Part shown: piece after piece, positions 1 to 8,453 of the stretch
Position numbering within the stretch: the first letter of the stretch is position 1
Layout of the letters: every line of letters starts with the position of its first letter
NCBI GenBank assembly: GCA_963644855.1
Contig: CAVIQL010000007.1
Coordinates: forward strand, 1 to 64,000
Direction: 5' to 3'
Origin: UBA6398 sp963644855
Lineage (GTDB): Bacteria; Bacteroidota; Bacteroidia; Bacteroidales; Bacteroidaceae
Length of the DNA: 64,000 nt
Notes under the pieces: generated by a model
What the model was told of the DNA's origin: nothing
What the model saw: only the letters and a program-made list of their open reading frames with translations
Database searches by the model: none
Made by a program: the position numbers and the translations under genes

Positions 1-86
1 GTGGTCTCTTTGTCAAGACACCGTGGTCTCTTTGTCAAGACACCGTGGTCTCTTTATCAAGACACCGTGGTCTTCTTTCAAGCCCC
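1..86. repeat. 22-bp tandem repeat at the window edge
   Basis: Three full copies of a 22-bp unit (GTGGTCTCTTTGTCAAGACA plus CC) lie at 1-22, 23-44 and 45-66, the third with one change, and a degenerate fourth copy follows. Each unit has an imperfect dyad (GGTCTCTT, four bases, AAGACACC). The array probably continues beyond base 1. The open reading frame across it on the plus strand has repetitive, unconvincing composition and I do not call it. Confidence 0.85.
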
Positions 87-327
87 TGCAATGTATGCCT
101 GGGAAGCACCGCTGGTAAGGGCTGATTGTATGCTGGGTAAGAGATTGTTCCATGGCCAAATTTTTTGCTTTAACGGGCGCAAGATAAGCACTTTAATTGA
201 AATAGCAAAGCAAAACTCATGTTTTTTGTCTTGTAGACGATGTAAAAAGTTAGTTGCATATAAAAGACGGTTTTTATATCTATTGTCCTTTGTTTTTTAT
301 GCATGCCTAATTATATTTTATAAAGCA
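87..327. other. gene-free stretch downstream of zorD
   Basis: The stretch lies between the 22-bp repeats and the zorD stop codon. I see no convincing gene, tRNA or strong hairpin. A loose near-duplication (TGTATGCCTGGGAAG near 93 and TGTATGCTGGGTAAG near 127) is the only internal structure noticed. Confidence 0.5.
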
Positions 328-3300
328 CTATGCTCTATCTAATCGATGTAAATCACATGATACGACATCTTCGTTCGTAACCTTATTACTTGACAGCATA
401 TCAAATAAGACTTCTCGACCAACAAGTTTTACTCCAGTTCCCTCCGCTAAATCGATTGCTCCTATAGTGAAAGAGGAGTTGGACAGCAACATTGGTATGA
501 ATTGGAAGCCTAACCTTTTGGAATAGTAATCACATCCACTTTTTGCTTCTTGAACACCTTGAACCCCAATAGGATTCTTTGAATGTTTTACTTGAATCGC
601 ATAATTTGTGTCTCTATTTAATGCTAACACATCAATACCTTTGTCGCCACATGTCGATGTCAGTATGGTCTTATACCCCATTTTCTTGTATAAGGCAGCA
701 ATGAAAGCTTCGAATCTATAGTCGTTCATTATATCTACACTTTCTGCTTCCAAATAGTTGTCTTGGGACTTTTCTGTATATTCTCCGAGTAAACTGTCAT
801 AGAGTTCTTGTTGCTTTATTTCAGTTCTCACTGTCGGAAAGAGTGTGGCATCAGCAAGTTCAGTTTTCTTTGCCAGTAAGGCATCTATGATAACATCAAA
901 TGTTCTGAATTCTTTAGAAACAGACATCGGATAATATACATTAACATCTTTTTTCTGACCGATTCGATATGCCCTATCTGTTGCTTGCTGCTCTTTTGCA
1001 GGATTCCAAAAGCGACTATAATGTATTACGTTATTAGCACCTGTTATATTCAAGCCCATGCCTGCAGCCAAAGGAGACATAACAATAACATTGAAGCCTT
1101 CTACGCTTTGAAATTTATCAACAGTTTGCTGACGACTTAATTTCTGAGATTGGGTCTTTACTGTTGCTGGAGTCTCTCCGTTGATAATACTGACATCCAA
1201 GCCATATCTGCGAAAAATAACATTACGTAACAGCCTCTGTGTATCTTTGTGGTCGGTGAATATTATGACTTTTTCGCTATCATTCCTTATTTTATCTAAG
1301 ATATTGACAGTTGCCGACAATTTTGACGAACTACTTATTAATTCGTCTATTCTAATTTGAGAATAATCCACGACAGAGAGGTAAGGACTGTCGCATATCT
1401 GTCTAAAAGCAGCGATTACCTTAAACATCATTCCTTGTGTGGTTTCCCCATTCTGACGTGCAGAAACAACTGCATTTAATTCATCACGATATAGCCGTTT
1501 CTGCAAGTCAGACATCTCCTGTTCTTTTTTATATGTATGTTTGGTAGGTAAATCCTTTGCAACATCAGATTTTAAACGGCGTTCAAAGAAACGGCCCAAT
1601 TTAGAACGCAATTTTTTACCCAATTGTTCAATGTCTGTATCTTTGTCCTTTAATGGATTTTGATATAGCTTAGAAAACTCTCTGGCATTTCCCAACAAAC
1701 CCGGAATAGAGAAATCCATTATGCACCATAAATCGACAAGTGTATTCTCAACTGGCGTTCCTGTCATAGCTATCTTAAAATCAGCTTTCAATGCTTTTAC
1801 AGAATTTGTGACCAAGGAGCCTGGCGTCTTCGCTTTTTGTGCCTCATCAAGCACAACAAAAGCATAGTCAACTGCGCAGAAGTTGAATTGTCGGTTTCTT
1901 ACAGATTCATAATTTGTAAGAATCAGATCCAATGATTGCAACCAGGACACGTCCTTGGGGGCAAAGTCTTTTCCCAAGTCATTCGACATAACTATAGAAA
2001 CTTGCATGAGAGTGCCTACAAAAAACTTTTTGTATTCTCTTTGCCAATTTTCAAGCAGGGAAACAGGAGCCACAATGAGATATGGTTTATGTCCATTTTC
2101 CAAATTTTGCATCCTATGCCATTCTATAAAATACAAAATCTGCAAAGTTTTTCCTAAACCCATATCATCAGCCAATAAACAACCCTTATACTTATTCAAA
2201 TATAAATATTGTAACCACGCAACTCCTTCTATTTGATGTTGCTTTAAGTTGATGCTTGGATTTAAGCTTGTGCATTCATGAAAATTGTAATGCTCAACTG
2301 CGCAAGGCATATTTACGCTTTGCTCACTATATCCTAACTCTTCCGCATTTTCCTCGATTATAAGGACTTCATTTTCTGATGTTTTCTTTGCGTTTTCAGA
2401 CAAGATAAGATTTGATGGGGTCTTTTTATTATAATAATTCTCCTTCAGTTGTGTTATTTTCGGCAAAATTTCCTGGACATTCAAAAGAGTATTTTCCCAT
2501 TCGATACTCATTTTACCCTCTTTTAGTGCCTCTTGGACTTTTGATTCAAACGTTTCAAGATCTTCCTTTTTAGGGAAAAATAGATTCTTCGACCCATTAA
2601 CATTGTCTTTAACCTTAATTCCAGGTACCCATTCGCTCTTGTACGGACAAATAAAAGAGTAATACTTAGGCTGATAAAGTCCTTTTTCGATGACTCTATC
2701 GCTATAAAATTCATGTATGTCAACTAAATTTGTATCAAAGACACTCTCAGGAAATTCCATGATTTTATTTATCGTGTCACGATCTGCCGTCTTTCCATAT
2801 TTTTTAATTGTTGCCAACTGGTCAACTTGGTTACGATCAAATACTACGTGAACACGCTTCCCTCCTTTTTTCTTTAATTGATAAGTTTCCTTTACTTGCT
2901 CTTTTTTATTGAAACGTTCTGTGAATTGGTCGGAATCTTCCGAGTCAATGGATGCAGACATGTGCATTTCGCCATTATCATAATCCAATAGAACCTTTAT
3001 TTTGTTTGGTGCACAAACATCAGTGTCAGTAAGGTAGCTGTCCAATTTTGCAGCCGCCGATTTTGATAAACCTTTTATGTTGGAAAAACGAATAAGGTTA
3101 TTGCATTTGTTCTTTTCGCTTATGTCCAAAGAGTTAAATTCACAGATTGCATTGTTTAAGGCAAATTGCTCTTTGCTTAACAAATAAGTAGCCCCATCAA
3201 TAATAACAAAACATCCTTTTATTTCGTAAGGAAGCATACGACCTCCTGGATAAAAATTGTAGAAAGAAATCTTATAATTGAAATCGTCTTGTGTAAGTGT

Positions 3301-3600
3301 AGAACCATTCGCTTCTACATACATATCATAAGGATATTCATTTGGAAGGCCTAATATCTTCCTCTCAATTTCATCTAATTGATAGATGTTTTCAGGAACA
3401 ACTTCTACTGAATTATCTGTATATGTAGCCAATCCGTTGTCGCACAATTCTATAAGAACATTCTTTTGAAGAATATCCCAATCTTTGATTGCTAAATTTT
3501 GTTCATCAAAGAATCTTACAATTTGCCTTGTTTCATCAAAACTATACATATTCATTGCTTTTAATGCCTGGATATATAATTGGACAATCGTCGTTCCCAT
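328..3600 (-). CDS. zorD: ZorD: SNF2-family helicase with C-terminal Mrr-like nuclease domain (type I Zorya)
   Basis: This is the DNA-processing effector of a Zorya defence operon, 1,090 residues, close to the length I recall for E. coli type I ZorD. The N-terminal ~430 residues are specific to this protein. The SNF2 core begins near residue 455 (LKQHQIEGVAWL), with Walker A ADDMGLGKT near 477, the Walker B box LDEAQ near 584 and MTGTPVENTLVDLW shortly after. The C-terminal helicase half ends in the arginine-finger motif QATDRAYRIGQ near 895. Residues ~985-1075 form a restriction-endonuclease-like domain: CGDKGIDVLA and IQVKH, the D...QxK pattern of Mrr-type nucleases. The start ATG at 3600 lies 40 bases inside zorC in another frame, suggesting translational coupling. 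An alternative start is Met16. In the family, ZorD is thought to degrade invading DNA after the membrane motor senses infection. Confidence 0.93.
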   Translation of the reverse strand: MGTTIVQLYIQALKAMNMYSFDETRQIVRFFDEQNLAIKDWDILQKNVLIELCDNGLATYTDNSVEVVPENIYQLDEIERKILGLPNEYPYDMYVEANGSTLTQDDFNYKISFYNFYPGGRMLPYEIKGCFVIIDGATYLLSKEQFALNNAICEFNSLDISEKNKCNNLIRFSNIKGLSKSAAAKLDSYLTDTDVCAPNKIKVLLDYDNGEMHMSASIDSEDSDQFTERFNKKEQVKETYQLKKKGGKRVHVVFDRNQVDQLATIKKYGKTADRDTINKIMEFPESVFDTNLVDIHEFYSDRVIEKGLYQPKYYSFICPYKSEWVPGIKVKDNVNGSKNLFFPKKEDLETFESKVQEALKEGKMSIEWENTLLNVQEILPKITQLKENYYNKKTPSNLILSENAKKTSENEVLIIEENAEELGYSEQSVNMPCAVEHYNFHECTSLNPSINLKQHQIEGVAWLQYLYLNKYKGCLLADDMGLGKTLQILYFIEWHRMQNLENGHKPYLIVAPVSLLENWQREYKKFFVGTLMQVSIVMSNDLGKDFAPKDVSWLQSLDLILTNYESVRNRQFNFCAVDYAFVVLDEAQKAKTPGSLVTNSVKALKADFKIAMTGTPVENTLVDLWCIMDFSIPGLLGNAREFSKLYQNPLKDKDTDIEQLGKKLRSKLGRFFERRLKSDVAKDLPTKHTYKKEQEMSDLQKRLYRDELNAVVSARQNGETTQGMMFKVIAAFRQICDSPYLSVVDYSQIRIDELISSSSKLSATVNILDKIRNDSEKVIIFTDHKDTQRLLRNVIFRRYGLDVSIINGETPATVKTQSQKLSRQQTVDKFQSVEGFNVIVMSPLAAGMGLNITGANNVIHYSRFWNPAKEQQATDRAYRIGQKKDVNVYYPMSVSKEFRTFDVIIDALLAKKTELADATLFPTVRTEIKQQELYDSLLGEYTEKSQDNYLEAESVDIMNDYRFEAFIAALYKKMGYKTILTSTCGDKGIDVLALNRDTNYAIQVKHSKNPIGVQGVQEAKSGCDYYSKRLGFQFIPMLLSNSSFTIGAIDLAEGTGVKLVGREVLFDMLSSNKVTNEDVVSCDLHRLDRA

Positions 3601-4940
3601 TCTCCAGAATGAACCATACGCCCATAATCATTTTGACATTCATTCCCCCAAAAACATTCAATCAATTGATTTATATATGTTTGTTTGAGACTAATTACAC
3701 TCTGAATTGTATTACAAGAAAATAAATTCTTTATTGGCAAGTTATGCTTTTGATAAACATATAAAGCATTTCCTGTTTCTGAAAATTCTATATATATTTT
3801 ACCCCTTATTTGCATTATAATTGCCGATGTGTCACTCCTGGTATTGTTAGTACCCTGTATAAACTTTCCATGTAACAATTGTGTCAAACGCATATCTGTA
3901 CTCATTGTTTGTTTTGTTACACGAGAACCTGCTATTCTGATTTTCTCGATATCTTTTATATATTTTAGCCAAAATGTTTTGCGACGCGGGTCGTCAACGC
4001 ATTTCTCAAAATATATACTGATATATTTTTCATTTGTCCAAATACGAATCAAATTTTGTGCTTGTTTCAACAGGTCATGTCGTTCAGTTTCCACTTCAAT
4101 AGGAAGCGACCATTTGGCATAGTTTTCACAATCACCGATTCTCTGCTTCGACAATGATTCTAGTGCATCTTTCCATGAAGTTGTGAGATTCTTCTTCCTT
4201 ACAATGAACAATGGCATGACGGATTTATCTGTTAGCGAATTGTTGTGTAAATTCAGAACTTTTACTAATTCTTCATAACCAATACATTCATCAAATTTGT
4301 ATTTATAATAAGAATATATTACATCGGAAAAATACTTGTAAGTAATCTTCTGCTCTGACATTCCCACAACTTCTGTACACGACAAAATTGGCTTCTTGTC
4401 AGATTTCAACCTCACACCCAACATTATTGGTCCGTTATCCTCAAGATATTTGATGTTGTCTCGGATAAATAGATATCTTGGATTTGTACCATCATAGCTG
4501 CGGAGTTTGTTTTTTAAGAAATCTCTAACTCTACAGAATTTTTGAGATACAGGATTCCAAAACTGGAATACATAATCTATCAATCCCCAATAAAAGCTGT
4601 TCTGCCACTTTCGTTCCAAAGACTGCAATATATTTGTTATCGCATTGCTGCTTTTAATCTCATAAAGATAATAGCACAAAGCACGCAAGACTTTCTTCTC
4701 ATTCTTTGTTGAAAGTTCTGGCAGAGATTCATTTTTGTTAATGTAGACCAGAATTGGATTTATATCAATAGATTTGTCCACGCCGCTCCCAATAGCATCA
4801 ATCCTATTTGATATTTCTTTGAGTTCGGAAATTTCATTCTCAACTCCGTCAATCAAACTTGTATTGATGACATTCATGCCCATTTTTGCAAATATGTCAG
4901 CCTTAAAATGGAAGTTTAACAAGTCATTGATATTGTCCAT
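3561..4940 (-). CDS. zorC: ZorC: Zorya component with EH-signature-type region
   Basis: Third gene of the Zorya operon, 459 residues, identified mainly by position between zorB and zorD and by overall character; in type I Zorya this slot encodes ZorC, reported to bind DNA. The protein is soluble and helical, with many charged residues and no signal peptide or membrane segment. The C-terminal part, IYIEFSETGNALYVYQKHN near residues 385-403, resembles the conserved tail of EH-signature proteins, with paired Glu and His. It starts two bases after zorB stops and overlaps zorD by 40 bases. It is shorter than the ~560 residues I recall for the E. coli protein. A profile search for the EH-signature family would settle the assignment. 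Confidence 0.82.
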   Translation of the reverse strand: MDNINDLLNFHFKADIFAKMGMNVINTSLIDGVENEISELKEISNRIDAIGSGVDKSIDINPILVYINKNESLPELSTKNEKKVLRALCYYLYEIKSSNAITNILQSLERKWQNSFYWGLIDYVFQFWNPVSQKFCRVRDFLKNKLRSYDGTNPRYLFIRDNIKYLEDNGPIMLGVRLKSDKKPILSCTEVVGMSEQKITYKYFSDVIYSYYKYKFDECIGYEELVKVLNLHNNSLTDKSVMPLFIVRKKNLTTSWKDALESLSKQRIGDCENYAKWSLPIEVETERHDLLKQAQNLIRIWTNEKYISIYFEKCVDDPRRKTFWLKYIKDIEKIRIAGSRVTKQTMSTDMRLTQLLHGKFIQGTNNTRSDTSAIIMQIRGKIYIEFSETGNALYVYQKHNLPIKNLFSCNTIQSVISLKQTYINQLIECFWGNECQNDYGRMVHSGEWERRLSNYISRH

Positions 4941-4942
4941 AT

Positions 4943-5635
4943 TTATTTCCCTCTTTTTATTGCAATCTCTTCAAGTTGCTTTTCTGCATTTGTCCTTATC
5001 TTAAACTCCACACGACGAGAACGGTCGGCATCTTCTTTGCCGTTGTTCCCTATAATAGGATGGCTTGAAGATAAACCATTAGCAGTAATCGCATATTTTG
5101 CCCATTCAAAATCTTTTCTTGTTATTTGATTTAGACAAAAGGCAAGAACACTCCTCGTTCTGTCTTGCGACAATTCCATATTATATATGTAACCGCCAGA
5201 ACTGTCTGTATGTCCTTCTATTCTTATCTCTTCAATATTGTCTTTGTACTGAGGTTTCGATAGTAAAGCCATATATCTTGGAAAGAAATCACGCAGTATT
5301 GCGGCAAAACGAGGTTTCAAATCAGCTTTATTGTAATCAAATAGAGTAGAAGGCTCTTGAAAACGAACTGCTAATTCAGTAGAGTCAACGATGGCATTCC
5401 AAACTTTCAAACTATCTTTAAACTCTTTCTCCAAATCTATATATAATTGAGTTTTGATTTTAGCATAGTTTTTTGTTATCGCCCTGTCGCTATCTTCTTG
5501 CTTCTTGACCTGTAGCATCAAAGAAGATAGTAGTAAGATAAAAATGAAAAGCAATGAGGACATCAAGTCACCTGTTGATAGACTAAATGGATTACTATCA
5601 CCTTCATCGCTTCTTGCAAACTTGATTTTTTTCAT
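4943..5635 (-). CDS. zorB: ZorB: MotB/OmpA-like stator subunit
   Basis: Peptidoglycan-anchoring stator subunit of the Zorya motor, 230 residues. A short cytoplasmic N-terminus leads into one membrane helix (~residues 23-42) that begins GDLMSSLLF. Asp23 is placed like the ion-carrying aspartate of MotB and ZorB. The C-terminal OmpA-like domain has FDYNKADLKP near 100, IEGHTDSSG near 143, N..LSQDRT near 155 and DADRSRRVEF near 203, the residues that bind peptidoglycan diaminopimelate. By analogy with ZorAB structures it forms a dimer inside a ZorA pentamer, and ion flow turns the ring. It lies one base after zorA and two before zorC, so the operon is almost certainly one transcript. Confidence 0.93.
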   Translation of the reverse strand: MKKIKFARSDEGDSNPFSLSTGDLMSSLLFIFILLLSSLMLQVKKQEDSDRAITKNYAKIKTQLYIDLEKEFKDSLKVWNAIVDSTELAVRFQEPSTLFDYNKADLKPRFAAILRDFFPRYMALLSKPQYKDNIEEIRIEGHTDSSGGYIYNMELSQDRTRSVLAFCLNQITRKDFEWAKYAITANGLSSSHPIIGNNGKEDADRSRRVEFKIRTNAEKQLEEIAIKRGK

Positions 5636-5636
5636 A

Positions 5637-7373
5637 CTACTTGATTTTCTTTATATCTTCAATCGCGTCGCTAATATCATTCACCAAATCTCCTAAATGA
5701 CTCGTGGCTTGCTGTAATTTATTGATGCCATCTGTTAGAGCAGAAGAATATCCATCCAATACAGTTCTGGCACTTTGACTTACTGTCGTACTATATTGGT
5801 CTAGTCCTGTTTTAATCTGGGCAAATATATTCGACAACCCTTGCTGTATAATGTCAAATTTGTTTGAATAATCTTCCAGTGTGTTCTTTGATAACTGCAA
5901 TGCACTTGTAATATTAATAATAGTTGTTGAAGATTTTTCTTGAACTTCTTTCAAACCACTAACATAGCTTTCCTGTGAATTCTTTATGCGTGTAGATGCT
6001 TGGTCCATATTATTGGTTGCTCCTTGCAGACTTACAACAAGAGATCCAAGGGCATTCTTTGCCTCTTTTATCTGAACCATAGAACCTTGTACTTCCTTAA
6101 CGGTTGTATTCAACGTTTCAACCATATTACTAAAGTTTGCAATCAGAACATCCGTCTGTGAAGATATTTGTTGATGAGACTCTTCCATTTTGCTATATTG
6201 GGAAGCTGCTCTTTCAACCAAATCTTTATTCGAGTTGGCTGACTGTTCTACTATCTTTTTAACAGCCGACTCTAAGTCTTCTATTGTAGTATGAATGCCT
6301 CCAAAAGCCCCAGCCAATTGTTCCGACATATTTTTCATTTGCACAGGTAAGTCAAACAAGGATTCACTTGCCTTAGCAAGGTTCTCGGTTAATGAAGTCA
6401 GGTTGGCAGTTGCAGAGCCAGATAATTCTGTGCCAAACTTCTGCATCATATTATGCATGCTCGCTCTCAATTCATCAACAATAGTGTGAGTCATATCCTC
6501 TGCAGGAGATTGTATGGAACTTTTAAGCATATCCAGTTTTTCGCTTAATGTCATGACAAATTTCTCTATCATAGGAATCACATTTTCATTGATGTTGTCA
6601 GATAACTTTTCGTCCAAAGCATCAGACAAATCATCAACGAGAGTTCCCATAAATCCTGTTTGCTTATGTGTTTCTACATACATGTCTCGAACCGCATTGC
6701 TGAGATATACGGTGTTTCCGTGCTCATCTTTAAATGAAAGATAAGCTGCCAAGAATTCATTCTCCGACAAATAGTATTTTTTGTTAAGAATAGAACATAC
6801 CTCATCGAGATCTTTCTCGAAAAGATACATCAATCGTTTTTCTTGAAAAATGTACCAACTGGAAAATCCCATACCAAACAATGAAGTCAAGAATGCTGTA
6901 CCCATACCTCCTAAAAGCGATTGGATACTACCTTGAATTGCTTCGCTTGAGTCAGAATTGAACCCCAATATGCCAAATGTCAAGCCCAAGAAAGTTCCCA
7001 ATAATCCTAATCCTACTAAGATTTCTGATGCTGAAGATATCTGTTTTGGATTAATGGAGAGGATGTTGAATACATTTTCTTTTGAAAAATAATCTTCAGC
7101 ATAGTCTCTTGTAGAGTTCTTGCCGTTTATGTTTATAAAACTATCTTGATAGCTGTTGTAGATCTTACTTAGCTCGGCATGATCCTTTATAAATTTTTCA
7201 ATACCATACTTATCTTGCGTAGGAAACTGATCTAATAATTTTATTTTAATGTTTTTTAAATCTTTGCGATAAAATGCATAAACCCTCACTATTGCTATAC
7301 ACAATACTGGTGTGGCGGTATTTAAAAACCAAGAAGAAGCTATTAAGCCTTGTATAACTTGTATAATTTGCAT
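5637..7373 (-). CDS. zorA: ZorA: MotA-like motor subunit with long helical tail
   Basis: First gene of the Zorya operon, a membrane motor subunit of the MotA/TolQ/ExbB superfamily. Membrane helices are at residues ~16-35, ~118-139 and ~152-177; the MotA-like core is EILVGLGLLGTFLGLTFGIL and LLGGMGTAFLTSLFGMGFSSW. From ~180 to the end the protein is a long, low-complexity amphipathic helix rich in Ser, Asn, Gln and Lys, matching the cytoplasmic tail that in ZorA relays the signal to the DNA-acting proteins. About 578 residues is shorter than the ~730 I recall for the E. coli type I protein, so the tail here is shorter. GTG at 7376 is followed directly by ATG at 7373; I chose the ATG. A weak -7-like box (TATCTTTC on the minus strand, 7483-7490) lies upstream. 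Confidence 0.93.
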   Translation of the reverse strand: MQIIQVIQGLIASSWFLNTATPVLCIAIVRVYAFYRKDLKNIKIKLLDQFPTQDKYGIEKFIKDHAELSKIYNSYQDSFININGKNSTRDYAEDYFSKENVFNILSINPKQISSASEILVGLGLLGTFLGLTFGILGFNSDSSEAIQGSIQSLLGGMGTAFLTSLFGMGFSSWYIFQEKRLMYLFEKDLDEVCSILNKKYYLSENEFLAAYLSFKDEHGNTVYLSNAVRDMYVETHKQTGFMGTLVDDLSDALDEKLSDNINENVIPMIEKFVMTLSEKLDMLKSSIQSPAEDMTHTIVDELRASMHNMMQKFGTELSGSATANLTSLTENLAKASESLFDLPVQMKNMSEQLAGAFGGIHTTIEDLESAVKKIVEQSANSNKDLVERAASQYSKMEESHQQISSQTDVLIANFSNMVETLNTTVKEVQGSMVQIKEAKNALGSLVVSLQGATNNMDQASTRIKNSQESYVSGLKEVQEKSSTTIINITSALQLSKNTLEDYSNKFDIIQQGLSNIFAQIKTGLDQYSTTVSQSARTVLDGYSSALTDGINKLQQATSHLGDLVNDISDAIEDIKKIK

Positions 7374-7376
7374 CAC

Positions 7377-7518
7377 TTTATTGTTTTATGTATTCTCTCA
7401 GAATAACGAATAAAAAAATGAAATGTTGTGTCATATAACGATTTCTGTATTCAATAGATGATATGTATCAATTTTTATATGTGAAAGATAGACGAGTATA
7501 TAAAATATGACATGATAC
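7377..7518. other. leader of the Zorya operon and presumed island junction
   Basis: AT-rich sequence between zorA and the HU stop. No HU-like coding remnant is readable on the minus strand beyond the stop at 7519-7521. Base composition changes abruptly near 7520, from the richer HU coding sequence to the AT-rich Zorya leader. I read this as the right-hand end of inserted DNA. No target duplication or att site can be recognised from one side alone. Confidence 0.5.
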
Positions 7519-7785
7519 TTAGACCGCGCCCTTGCTTGTAAACGTGAGCGAAAACGTGCCGAGTTCATCGAGCTTCACACTGTCGCCGTCCATAAGATGC
7601 TTCTTGATGCAGTCTGCCAAAGTGGTTATCGCACTCTGCACATCTCCCCTTTCAAGCGCCGTTGCGCTCCTTACTTCTTCCTCAATGGTGCGTTGACTCA
7701 CGTTTTTGCGCATCGTAACCGCTCCGTAATACTTCTCAGTCCCATCTTTCGGGCTTTTCTTCTTCTGAACTTTGTAGTAAATCAT
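7519..7785 (-). CDS. truncated HU-family DNA-binding protein
   Basis: An 88-residue DNABII (HU/IHF) protein of the Bacteroidota type, which normally runs to about 120-160 residues. The N-terminal YYKVQKKK segment, the helical arms and DGDSVKLDELGTFSLTF (strand leading into the DNA-binding arm) are present. The reading frame then stops at ...FTSKGAV, where family members normally continue with the arm and C-terminal helix. The loss coincides with the change to Zorya-region composition, so the gene was probably cut by insertion. It is likely non-functional in DNA binding. Upstream lies a 21-bp-period array (7819-7905) and then a small frameshifted gene on the same strand. Confidence 0.75.
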   Translation of the reverse strand: MIYYKVQKKKSPKDGTEKYYGAVTMRKNVSQRTIEEEVRSATALERGDVQSAITTLADCIKKHLMDGDSVKLDELGTFSLTFTSKGAV

Positions 7786-7818
7786 GGTTTAAAAAATTAA
7801 ATGGTTAAACTTATTATC

Positions 7819-7905
7819 TAAACTCGTGCCTTCATTTTTTAAAACGGTGCCTTCGTTTTCTAAAACGATGCCTTCATTTTTAAAACTCGTGCCTTGAAAA
7901 AGTTT
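7819..7905. repeat. 21-bp phased repeat array, GTGCCTT type
   Basis: Four successive half-sites GTGCCTT or ATGCCTT have centre bases at 7829, 7850, 7871 and 7892, exactly 21 bp apart by hand count, separated by AT-rich linkers such as CATTTTTTAAAA. It ends in TTGAAAAAGTTTTTCC, also found at the end of the array at 52980-53090. It lies between the frameshifted small gene and the HU gene, on the chromosomal side of the Zorya junction. Confidence 0.8.
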
Positions 7906-7912
7906 TTCCTTA

Positions 7913-8052
7913 TTATTGTTTTGTTATAGTTGCCTTACGGGTGTTTACACTGAATGTGCCGAGTGAGGTCTTTACTTGATCGTTTTTTACTTCTGCAAAA
8001 CTTGCTGTGCTGCTACCATCATCAGTGTAATCATTACTTTCTTCATAATCAT
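7913..8052 (-). pseudogene. frameshifted small secreted-peptide gene
   Basis: On the minus strand an ATG at 8052 or 8046 opens a typical Bacteroidales signal peptide, MKKVMITLMMVAA, but the frame stops after 21 codons. One missing base after GTAGCAGCA would restore ASFAEVKNDQ and then VKTSLGTFSVNTRKATITKQ with a stop at 7913-7915. The intact product would be a secreted peptide of about 45 residues. A good promoter box lies upstream at 8086-8093. An assembly error of one base is the alternative. I do not recognise the family. Confidence 0.55.
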
Positions 8053-8085
8053 CAATGTTTTAATTGTTCTGTTTTTTTGACGAAG

Positions 8086-8093
8086 CAAAAGTA
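8086..8093 (-). promoter_or_regulatory. -7 box for the small frameshifted gene and HU
   Basis: The minus strand reads TACTTTTG, an exact match to the Bacteroidota TAnnTTTG box, about 34 bases upstream of the first ATG at 8052. Confidence 0.6.
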
Positions 8094-8119
8094 CGTTGCA
8101 TTTTCAGAGCCAAGAAACT

Positions 8120-8158
8120 ATTTGGGGATTATTGTATAAGATTTGGGGATTATTGTAT
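8120..8158. repeat. short direct repeat
   Basis: Two copies of ATTTGGGGATTATTGTAT at 8120-8137 and 8141-8158, offset by 21 bp. The rest of 8094-8394 shows no supported gene: open frames on both strands are short, overlap each other and lack family features or good ribosome sites. Confidence 0.7.
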
Positions 8159-8394
8159 GACTTGACTATTATTTTTCTTTCAACCCCAGCCATAGTGCAC
8201 ATGGTGGTTGGCTGTGTGATAAGCGGCAGACTTTTCTATGAAGCAGACTGTGCTGTCGAGAATATGAAAGAAGCCACTTTCGTTACCGCCGTGAAGTTGA
8301 CTAATATCAATACTTATATGGTGAGAACAATGTCTGATATCGTTTGAAAGAAGTCGGGTTTGTGTGGAATGGTATGTTAGCGTGGGAAAGAAAA

Positions 8395-8426
8395 CGGGGA
8401 TTCGACCGCCAATGGTCAAATCCCCG
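8395..8426 (-). terminator. rho-independent terminator of metY
   Basis: CGGGGATT pairs with AATCCCCG and, after a one-base mismatch, GACC with GGTC, around a short loop. On the minus strand it follows the metY stop by about 28 bases and is followed by GTTTTCTTT. Confidence 0.7.
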
Positions 8427-8453
8427 AATTCAGATTTACAATTTCACTTTACA

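Noticed and set aside
1..342. Open reading frame of 113 codons on the plus strand across the 22-bp repeats
   Set aside because: The N-terminal part is translated repeat, the rest has no family character, and the start is at the window edge.
8096..8419. Short overlapping open frames on both strands between the frameshifted gene and metY
   Set aside because: No recognised family, no promoter or ribosome site in a sensible place, and the plus-strand frame starts inside the promoter region of the minus-strand gene.
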